Source: Klebsiella pneumoniae | Lineage (GTDB): Bacteria > Myxococcota_A > UBA796 > GCA-2862545 | Assembly (NCBI GenBank): GCA_945861065.1 | Contig: CAMASI010000039.1 | Span: forward strand, 1 to 38,032 | Reading direction: 5' to 3' | Length of the DNA: 38,032 nucleotides | Shown here: positions 25,465 to 31,731 of the stretch, one piece after another | Layout of the letters: every line of letters begins with the position of its first letter | Numbering within the stretch: position 1 is the stretch's first letter | The notes under the pieces: model-generated | Told to the model about the DNA's origin: nothing | Seen by the model: only the letters and a program-made list of their open reading frames with translations | The model's database searches: none | Made by a program: the position numbers and the translations under genes

Positions 25465-26247
25465 TTACGGCGCGTGTTGCGCGCGGGGCGACCAGAGTGC
25501 GCCGGCGTGGGTGCGGGAGGCGACGCGTTCTCCTCGTCGGACCGTAATCCAGCCACCCGATTGCTGAGACACGGGGTCCAGCGCGGACATACCCGTAAAC
25601 AAGGACTCCAACGGAATCCAGGCAGACGGGTAAGCATGGGACGCCGTATCGAGGATGAGTACCCGGTCCGTACCCGCATGGTACGCGCCCACGACCGACA
25701 CGTGGCGGCCGCCCGCTAAGCCGAGCTGGGACCGCTCGAACTCGACGACGACGACGTCGGCCGAATCCTCGCCGCTGTCCTGCAACCGCTCCCGCAGTGC
25801 GCGGGGATTGGCGTCTTCGGCATAGTTGATGCTTGCGTGCAAGCCGTTCGACTCCATGAGCCGAGCCGTGTCGGGCAACGACGCGCCCCGCCAGCTCGTC
25901 AGGAACCCAACCATCGGGTCTGCGGAATGGTCAAAGACTTCGTCCTGGGCGGCGAGCCGAGCACCTGTGACTTGAAATGCGTTGTGCAGAATCGCGACGG
26001 TGGCTGGCGCCGACCAGTTGGGTCGTTGTTGGGGAACGAAATGCGGGGCGACCAACTCATAGTCGAGTCGAGAGGTGTCTCGAAGGAGGTCCATGCCGGA
26101 GGGTTCTTCGATGGACAAGAAGTCTGCTGGCAATGGGCGTCGTTCGACCGCGGGCAGCCGGAACAGGGCAGCCACCTTGGCGGCGCCCAGGCCGACGCCG
26201 GCCCAGAGACAAACCGCAGCCCCGAAGGTCAAGTTCCGAAGTCGCAT
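25465..26247 (-). CDS. Phytochelatin synthase-like protein with Ser at the nucleophile position
   Basis: A 260-residue protein with an N-terminal hydrophobic anchor or signal (residues 5-28) and a phytochelatin-synthase (papain-like) domain from about 65. The C-terminal half aligns closely with plant PCS: G-G-R-H-V-S-V-V-G-A-Y-H (His182), R-V-L-I-L-D-T-A-S-H-A-Y-P-S-A-W (Asp200), then I-P-L-E-S-L-F. The segment matching the plant Cys56 region reads Q-Q-R-P-N-W-S-A-P-A-T, with Ser79 (codon TCG) where the nucleophilic Cys should be. Real family members make phytochelatins or cleave glutathione; this one may be a different hydrolase or inactive. ATG at 26247; the longer open frame lacks homology. 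Lies 76 bp after the B12 operon's last gene. Confidence 0.8.
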   Translation of the reverse strand: MRLRNLTFGAAVCLWAGVGLGAAKVAALFRLPAVERRPLPADFLSIEEPSGMDLLRDTSRLDYELVAPHFVPQQRPNWSAPATVAILHNAFQVTGARLAAQDEVFDHSADPMVGFLTSWRGASLPDTARLMESNGLHASINYAEDANPRALRERLQDSGEDSADVVVVEFERSQLGLAGGRHVSVVGAYHAGTDRVLILDTASHAYPSAWIPLESLFTGMSALDPVSQQSGGWITVRRGERVASRTHAGALWSPRAQHAP

Positions 26248-26323
26248 CGCAACCCTCTTCGGCCATCTTAGGGGATGGTGAACCATTTTTCCTGTCGACA
26301 GTATGACGGGGCAAAATTGGTGT

Positions 26324-26629
26324 TCACTCCCACGACATCGCGAGGTCTTGGCAATCGGCATCCGGATCGCTGAGAATAGCGCTGCGCTCGGAACATATCT
26401 CGGCCACGACGGCCTCCGTTGGCCTGAGTTCGGCGTCGGCTGCCAGTCGATTCTGTACCCAAACCCACGTATGGCAACTGTCTGACAGGCCCGCGGCATC
26501 CAGCTGTCCGACGGTTTCCCAGCCCAGCCCGGCCTGCTGAAGACAGGCTTCCTGCAGCGTCACCAGCGCGCCACACATCTGGTCGCACGCGACGGGCTCG
26601 GCACAACTGATCCAAAAAAAGGCGATCAT
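26324..26629 (-). CDS. Small Cys-rich lipoprotein at the end of the B12 operon
   Basis: A 101-residue protein starting MIAFFWISCAEP, with a lipobox Cys at residue 9 and a very short leader. The mature part has six further cysteines (A-C-D-Q-M-C, E-A-C, D-S-C, E-I-C, D-C), suggesting a disulfide-held helical mini-domain. No family recognised. Its ATG overlaps the stop of the beta-propeller lipoprotein gene (ATGA), so it is probably translated from the same transcript and may be an accessory part of the same uptake complex. Confidence 0.65.
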   Translation of the reverse strand: MIAFFWISCAEPVACDQMCGALVTLQEACLQQAGLGWETVGQLDAAGLSDSCHTWVWVQNRLAADAELRPTEAVVAEICSERSAILSDPDADCQDLAMSWE

Positions 26630-27663
26630 CGAAGCGCCACGTCGAAAGGTGGGAGGTCCAAGATCAACGCGGGGTCCGCGGAGCACGTCGCGACGTCGAA
26701 CCGAAGGAGCCCGCCGGCCTCGACAGTGTCGGTGAAGCCGGGGCGTGCCGTGACCCACGCCCCTCCCACGTCGTCGGTCTCCACAGCGGACAGGAAGGCG
26801 TCTCCGGTCCAGCCAACGCTTGCCGACCCCGTGGGGGACACGCAGGTGATCTGCCAGTGCCAATCGGCGTCGTGCCCGAGCACGACCACGCTCCCATCAC
26901 GGTCCCACGCCGCCCTGTAGGCCTCGCCACCTGCACCGGCGGCGTGCAGCCTCAAGGCAAGATCACCGGTCAACGGGTCGAGCTCGAACACCCCGCCTTG
27001 TTCGGTGGCGGTCACGACACCGACCAGTCTGTCGTTTCCGGGCAGGGTCGCCACCTGTGGATTTGGACCGACGATCACGTCGGCAACTGGGTCTCCTCCG
27101 GTGCACGGCCAGGCGATGACCCGGCCGTCGTCAGCGGGAATCCAGCCGAGGGTTCGGTCCAGGCGCTGCATCGGCACCACGACGAAGTCCCCCATCCGAA
27201 CGCCTGCTGCGGCTTCGGGCGACCCATCGGCGTCTGCCCACGTGTCGAGTGCGACTGTCGCTATTTTTTGGCCGGACAGGGGCTCGAAGACCCCGATTTC
27301 AGCCACCTCGTACAACGGAACCCACAGGCGGTCGGGACAGGCAACGACGCCTTGCGGGTTGCTGCCCTCACCCGTCGAGAACTCGACCGACGGGACGGAA
27401 AGCGAGGGCTCCCGGAACACCTGGACTGCGTCATACGTGAATCGGTTGATTTCGTAGAGAACGCCGTCCCACGCGTCCAGCGCAGGGTCTCCGCTGGTAG
27501 ACGCCACCGAATCCATCACCTCCAGCGTGAGGGGGTCTACGACCGCGAGTGCCCCAGTGGCGTAGTCGGACGCGACGGTGGCCACGACGATGGATCCGGG
27601 GATCGCAGCGCTATCCACGCCGTCGGGGACGGGTGAGCTACAAGATAGCGCGACCCAGATCAT
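26626..27663 (-). CDS. Beta-propeller lipoprotein, BtuG/YncE-like
   Basis: A 345-residue lipoprotein (MIWVALSCSSP, Cys at residue 8) made of repeated four-strand blades: A-L-A-V-V-D-P-L-T-L-E-V-M-D-S-V, I-G-V-F-E-P-L-S-G-Q-K-I-A-T-V and G-V-F-E-L-D-P-L-T-G-D-L-A. This is a seven-bladed YncE-type propeller pattern. In Bacteroides, BtuG is such a lipoprotein; it sits on the BtuB receptor and captures B12 at the cell surface. Here the gene directly follows a BtuB-like receptor (ATGA overlap) under a cobalamin riboswitch, so the same role is inferred. An in-frame GTG at 27690 would give a longer, Arg-containing leader. Identity with BtuG itself is not proven. Confidence 0.75.
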   Translation of the reverse strand: MIWVALSCSSPVPDGVDSAAIPGSIVVATVASDYATGALAVVDPLTLEVMDSVASTSGDPALDAWDGVLYEINRFTYDAVQVFREPSLSVPSVEFSTGEGSNPQGVVACPDRLWVPLYEVAEIGVFEPLSGQKIATVALDTWADADGSPEAAAGVRMGDFVVVPMQRLDRTLGWIPADDGRVIAWPCTGGDPVADVIVGPNPQVATLPGNDRLVGVVTATEQGGVFELDPLTGDLALRLHAAGAGGEAYRAAWDRDGSVVVLGHDADWHWQITCVSPTGSASVGWTGDAFLSAVETDDVGGAWVTARPGFTDTVEAGGLLRFDVATCSADPALILDLPPFDVALR

Positions 27664-29522
27664 GGTCCGGCCCATGCGACGGATACCCACACGCTGCGGC
27701 CGGGAAGGGGGTAGCCGACCCAATCTACGACGGGTGTGAGGCCACGACCCGCTTCGGGTGCCAACGGATCACGGTCCACCACGGTGGCGAACCGATCAAG
27801 CACGTTGTGGACGGCGAGTTCGACCGTGGTCTTGCGAACAGGGCCGACAGACAGGAAGGCGTCATGAACCCAGCGGACCGGCGCGGATTGCGCATTCGCC
27901 AGGTCCAAGAACATGGGCGCGGCGAAAGAGGCATCCCAGCCCAGCTGAAGCCCCTTCAACGGTGTTCCCGCCACGCTCCCGTTGGCGGCGACCGGGGGTA
28001 CACCGGGCACCCGATTGCCGACCGCATCCGGGGTTCCCTGTTCGACGACGGCGTACAGGCTCGTCAATCCCGCTGTCGTCTCAAACCGTCCGCCCCAGTT
28101 GAGGGTGGCGCACCCCTCGGCGCCGAGAACACGAACCTTGCCGAGGTTGGCAGGCACCCAGACGCGCGCCGCATTTTCGAGCCAGACGATGGCGTCTACG
28201 GTGTCACGTGCGCTGCCAACGATTTCGACGGAACCCGTGACGCTGCGCCCGCCAGCCAGTTTCGCCCCGACTTCGCCGCCCAGGGCCCGCTCGGGCGCCA
28301 GATCCGGGTTGCCGTGAAATCCGCCGCGATCGACGTAGAGTTCATCGAGGTCCGGAGGCCGAAAGCCCGTGGCAAATGCGCCATGCAGGCGGAGCGCGCC
28401 GCCCTCCCAGGTCGTTGCCAAACGAGGGTTGACGGCGCCAAGGACGGTGCCACCGACGGGGTCGACAAGCGTAGACCCAAGCAGCGACGGGGCCAAACGA
28501 ATGGATCCGAGCGCGAAACGAAGGTCAGCGCCAACAACGGCGCCGAAGCGAGGCTGGAGCGGATCGTTGATCAGGTTCAGCCGATCCAGCCGTTGCCAGC
28601 CCTCGCCCCTTGCGGTGGCGACGAGGCCAGCGGTGACCGAATCGTTGAGGGTACGCTCCGTCGACGCGGATCCGCCCACACCAAGCACGCGGTCACGATG
28701 CCAGTCTGGCTCACCGTCGACCTCGGCAGAACGGTCATCGAGCGTTTCATCTCGCCACAGGCCCCAACCCCTGATGTGGTCACCCGAACGTGGCCCCGTC
28801 CGGTCCACGCCACCCCCTCCGAGAATTCGAACGGTTCGTAGCCGAAGGGCGGAGGTCGAGGCGCCGAGCGGGCCAGGCACGCCTTCGTCCCGAATCGCCG
28901 TATCCAACAACCCGACTCGTCCGTTTTGCCCCCAACGCACCCGGCTGGAGGCAGCGGTCGCGGCGTTGTTTTCGCGCCGGGTCAGGTGGTCATCGAGACC
29001 GTCGAATCTCGTTCCGTTGTCGTCGTACACCGGAAAGTTGCCGTCGGTCCGGACGACCTCGGTGGCGGTCGCAATGTGCTCGTCTCCCCCGCCTCCACGA
29101 ATTCGAACGGAGCCGAAGCTCCCGACCTGGGCCTGGACGCTCGGCGAGGGCACGCCGCTGGTCAGGAGAATGGCGCCTCCGATCGGTGCAGCCGCCACGT
29201 GGAGGGGAACACCGGTCCGGTACACTTCGACGTGGTCCAGGCCGACCAGGGAGAGCTCCGAGAGGTCTACGACCGCGCTGCCGTCGGGATTGAGTGGAAT
29301 CCCGTCGAGCAGGACGAGGACCTGACGCGCGGAACTCCCGCGAATGGACACGGTGGCGTAGTCGAGCGGTCCGCCGACGCGGCGAACGGTCAGGCCGGTG
29401 ACGTCGGCGAGTACGTCGCCAAGGTCTTCGCTCGGCGCCACCTCGTCCAACCGTACAAGGGTGCTGTCGCCGCTGAGGCGTTCGCCGATGACGACGATTT
29501 CAACGGGTGCGTCTACTCCCAC
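27660..29522 (-). CDS. btuB: TonB-dependent receptor, BtuB-like cobalamin transporter
   Basis: A 620-residue outer-membrane receptor. The plug domain is at about 25-130 (D-V-L-A-D-V-T-G-L-T-V-R-R, V-S-I-R-G-S-S-A-R-Q-V-L-V-L-L-D-G-I-P-L-N and V-E-V-Y-R-T-G-V-P). The barrel follows, with the signature G-F-R-P-P-D-L-D-E-L-Y and G-N-P-D-L-A-P-E-R-A near 385-410. A TonB-box-like E-I-V-V-I-G-E-R lies at residues 8-15. Its B12 specificity is inferred from the upstream cobalamin riboswitch and BtuB-like length. Odd point: the GTG start sits at the beginning of the mature sequence, with no signal peptide in this frame before an upstream stop. It overlaps the preceding gene by 10 bp. Confidence 0.88.
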   Translation of the reverse strand: MGVDAPVEIVVIGERLSGDSTLVRLDEVAPSEDLGDVLADVTGLTVRRVGGPLDYATVSIRGSSARQVLVLLDGIPLNPDGSAVVDLSELSLVGLDHVEVYRTGVPLHVAAAPIGGAILLTSGVPSPSVQAQVGSFGSVRIRGGGGDEHIATATEVVRTDGNFPVYDDNGTRFDGLDDHLTRRENNAATAASSRVRWGQNGRVGLLDTAIRDEGVPGPLGASTSALRLRTVRILGGGGVDRTGPRSGDHIRGWGLWRDETLDDRSAEVDGEPDWHRDRVLGVGGSASTERTLNDSVTAGLVATARGEGWQRLDRLNLINDPLQPRFGAVVGADLRFALGSIRLAPSLLGSTLVDPVGGTVLGAVNPRLATTWEGGALRLHGAFATGFRPPDLDELYVDRGGFHGNPDLAPERALGGEVGAKLAGGRSVTGSVEIVGSARDTVDAIVWLENAARVWVPANLGKVRVLGAEGCATLNWGGRFETTAGLTSLYAVVEQGTPDAVGNRVPGVPPVAANGSVAGTPLKGLQLGWDASFAAPMFLDLANAQSAPVRWVHDAFLSVGPVRKTTVELAVHNVLDRFATVVDRDPLAPEAGRGLTPVVDWVGYPLPGRSVWVSVAWAGP

Positions 29523-30310
29523 ACCAACATCCGCCCGTACACCGCGTCGATATCTGAGCCGTTGGCTACGGGATCATGGGGGTAGAACTGGCCCGTCTCG
29601 GGGTTGACCGCGGCCAGGGCGGACGTGATTCTCACCGACAGAACGCCGAGGGCCAGCACTTCGGCGGCCGCCACCGGGTCGAGGTCGGCAAGGTCAAACC
29701 CGTCACCACCGGCGACGATGGGGTCGAATGGATCGACCACGAGGTCGGATTCATGGAGCAACACGGGTGTGACGCCAGCGAATCCGACCCAAACGCTGGG
29801 GTCGGCGGACCATTCACTGGCCTCAGCCGCCTCGTAACTATGGGCAAAGGCCACGAAGTGGGTGCCGTCTGCACTCACTTCCACCACGGCCGGGTCCATG
29901 AATCGCACGCCAGGGGCGACGTCGAAGGCGTTTTCGAACACAACAAGGTCGGTGCCCGGGCCGTCCACGAGGCGACGTCCAGACCACCGAACGACCAGCG
30001 TGGCGTCGTCGTCGTTGGCCCCCAACGCGTACACGTCTACCCCGCCCGCGAAAGAACCGGCGCCCCTCGCGCCATTGACGGCGAGGGCCGGATCCCCAAA
30101 GGGGGCGTCGGATTGCCCGGGTGCGGAGACGACCTCGTCGGCCCAGGTGGAAAGCGGGTCGGCGGGCGGTGGCGTCCCGGTTTCTCCGGTGGCCGGGTCT
30201 GCGCTGTCGGACGAATCGGAGGGCGTCGGTGACGATTCGGTAGGCTCCGGCTGTGGGTCCGGGGACTCCGAATGTTCAGTCGGTGCGACGCACGCCAACC
30301 ACCACATCAT
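29513..30310 (-). CDS. Surface lipoprotein of the cobalamin-uptake locus
   Basis: A 265-residue lipoprotein starting MMWWLACVAP. A low-complexity Pro/Glu/Ser/Thr linker (about 10-55), probably a surface tether, precedes a beta-rich domain with L-V-D-G-P-G-T-D-L-V-V-F-E-N-A-F, A-V-V-E-V-S-A-D-G-T-H-F, F-A-G-V-T-P-V, G-G-D-G-F-D-L-A-D-L and terminal G-S-D-I-D-A-V-Y-G. This pattern matches a family of cell-surface proteins often encoded beside BtuB-type receptors. A binding or gating role is inferred. ATG at 30310 overlaps the upstream TGA; an in-frame ATG at 30343 would add R-R-I-R before the hydrophobic stretch. Confidence 0.72.
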   Translation of the reverse strand: MMWWLACVAPTEHSESPDPQPEPTESSPTPSDSSDSADPATGETGTPPPADPLSTWADEVVSAPGQSDAPFGDPALAVNGARGAGSFAGGVDVYALGANDDDATLVVRWSGRRLVDGPGTDLVVFENAFDVAPGVRFMDPAVVEVSADGTHFVAFAHSYEAAEASEWSADPSVWVGFAGVTPVLLHESDLVVDPFDPIVAGGDGFDLADLDPVAAAEVLALGVLSVRITSALAAVNPETGQFYPHDPVANGSDIDAVYGRMLVWE

Positions 30311-31398
30311 GGCGTGAGATTGGTCCAGGCGAATCCGCCGCATCCGGCCGCGAGATCCGAAGGATCACCGGGCCTGGCCACCCGCGCTTGCTGCTCCGTG
30401 TCCTCGGAAAACGCGCTCTGGCAGTAAAACAGGTGGCCGTCTGGCCCGGTGGTCCAGTCGAAACGGCTCCAACTTCCGGCAAAGAACGCGTTGTCGTCCC
30501 CATTCTGTGCCACAAGCCATGCGCCCAGCACGCTGGCATCCGCAATGTCGAAGCTGTTTTCATAGGAGTCTGTCCACAACAGCTCTGTGATGGTGTGCGC
30601 CGTGCCCCATTCGTCGGTCCAGTCCCCGACGATGGGTGCGACCTCTGCGTCTAGCCGCGTCCACGGGAAGCCGTCGCATCCGGTGTCGAGGCTCGTCGGG
30701 TCGGTCGCCGGCTCCGCGAGCGCCTCTGCGGGTCCGACCGCGTCCCACGCCGCCTGGCAATAGTACGTATCGTGGCCGTCGATCGCCCAATCAAACCGGC
30801 TCCAGGCCTTTGGGGCGAAGGCATTGTTTTTGTCGTTTTGGGCGACCATGGTTGCGGCCGCTTCGTCCACTTCCGTCAGCCAAAACCGGTTGCCGTAGCC
30901 GTCCTCCCATTCGAGCGCGTTGATGTGGTGCTGTGTGCCCCATTCGTCGAGCCAGGACCCTGCGAGAGACGGCGGCGTCGCGGCCACAACGGGTGTGGCG
31001 AGGGCGTTGGAAAGAAGCGCTTCCGGTCGATCGGCGACGGCTTGCCACGACAACACATCGCCAAACTCGCGTCCGTTGGGGACACGGACGGTGAACACGA
31101 CGGTTCCGTCGTCGTCAGCGGTTCGTACGCCGTTGAACACCAGCGGCGCCGGGATGCCCATGCACGCGCCATCGAGCACGGGCGGGCAGGGCCCAACTGC
31201 GGGCGCGCCAGAAGCGCCGATGAGTGCCACACGCTCGCCTGAGAAGGCGCCCGTCACGGTGATGGCCATCAAGGCGCCCGCGATGGCGTCCGGTGCGGTG
31301 AGAAGCAGCGGTCCCGGTGGACCGAGCAGGATGGGCACGCCGGTCGGTGGGGCGTCAACAACCCCAGAGACATTGCAAGCGACGAGAAGCAGGATCAC
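30307..31398 (-). CDS. Riboswitch-controlled lipoprotein with a duplicated WxDEWGT domain
   Basis: First gene of the B12 operon; 363 residues. The leader M-I-L-L-L-V-A-C (GTG start) has GGAGG four bases upstream, which fixes it. Residues about 10-140 form an Ig-like surface module. Two tandem copies of a roughly 105-residue domain follow (about 145-250 and 253-360). Copy 1 reads G-S-W-L-D-E-W-G-T-Q-H-H-I then M-V-A-Q-N-D-K-N-N-A-F, W-S-R-F-D-W and Y-Y-C-Q-A-A. Copy 2 reads G-D-W-T-D-E-W-G-T-A-H-T-I, L-V-A-Q-N-G-D-D-N-A-F, W-S-R-F-D-W and F-Y-C-Q-S-A. Each ends in G-C-x-G-F-x-W-T. Function unknown; surface ligand binding is inferred from context. Confidence 0.78.
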   Translation of the reverse strand: MILLLVACNVSGVVDAPPTGVPILLGPPGPLLLTAPDAIAGALMAITVTGAFSGERVALIGASGAPAVGPCPPVLDGACMGIPAPLVFNGVRTADDDGTVVFTVRVPNGREFGDVLSWQAVADRPEALLSNALATPVVAATPPSLAGSWLDEWGTQHHINALEWEDGYGNRFWLTEVDEAAATMVAQNDKNNAFAPKAWSRFDWAIDGHDTYYCQAAWDAVGPAEALAEPATDPTSLDTGCDGFPWTRLDAEVAPIVGDWTDEWGTAHTITELLWTDSYENSFDIADASVLGAWLVAQNGDDNAFFAGSWSRFDWTTGPDGHLFYCQSAFSEDTEQQARVARPGDPSDLAAGCGGFAWTNLTP

Positions 31399-31399
31399 A

Positions 31400-31432
31400 G
31401 GACCTCCAAACCAAGAAGTGGGGAGGAGGACC
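31400..31432 (-). promoter_or_regulatory. Hairpin that can hide the Shine-Dalgarno sequence
   Basis: On the minus strand GGTCCTCC (31432-31425) can pair with GGAGGTCC (31407-31400) with one U-U mismatch, enclosing 17 bases. The second arm contains the GGAGG Shine-Dalgarno sequence four bases before the GTG start of the first operon gene. The position between riboswitch and start codon fits translational control. A transcription terminator with U-tract is not visible in this interval, which supports this mode by default. Confidence 0.55.
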
Positions 31433-31494
31433 AGGAAGCGCAGACACGCATAGCCTGGACGCCCCAGACCCCGAGGACGCCACAACAAACGCGA

Positions 31495-31645
31495 AAGGCA
31501 GGTTTCCCGACTTGCGGCCGTAGTCTCCGCCGCCTTCCCAGGACGACCCAGTGGCGATTGGCGGAGCATGACCGCTCACGGTGGCGGGACCGTGCCGGAT
31601 TCTCACCGGCTTCCCTCAAGACCCGGCTGCCCGGGCCACCTAAAC
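31495..31645 (-). ncRNA. Cobalamin (B12) riboswitch
   Basis: Reading the minus strand, the conserved cobalamin aptamer parts occur in order. AGGTGGC (31641-31635) opens P1/P2. GGGAAGCCGGTGAGAATCC spans the first core hairpin, whose closed stem is at 31610-31594. The B12-box-like ACGGTCCCGCCACCGTGA follows at 31593-31576, then CTGGGAAGGC at 31541-31532, and closing GAAACCTGCC at 31506-31497. All are standard landmarks of the class that senses adenosyl- or related cobalamins. About 100 bases separate it from the start of the lipoprotein gene, where a Shine-Dalgarno-hiding hairpin is found. The remainder of the 333-bp gap (31646-31731) must hold both divergent promoters; I could not place them. 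Confidence 0.93.
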
Positions 31646-31731
31646 GCGTGAACAACGATGTGAAACGGCCGTACCGTGCAGCGTGTCGAACCGCAACAAT
31701 CGTAAGCGCCCTGATTGCGGTAGGATGACTT

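Noticed and set aside
26292..26301. 10-bp palindrome CTGTCGACAG before the phytochelatin-synthase-like gene
   Set aside because: It is too short and lacks a U-tract or a second copy, so neither a terminator nor an operator can be supported.
27549..28841. 430-codon plus-strand open frame opposite the BtuB-like receptor
   Set aside because: The opposite strand encodes a clear TonB-dependent receptor; this frame is a high-GC antisense shadow.
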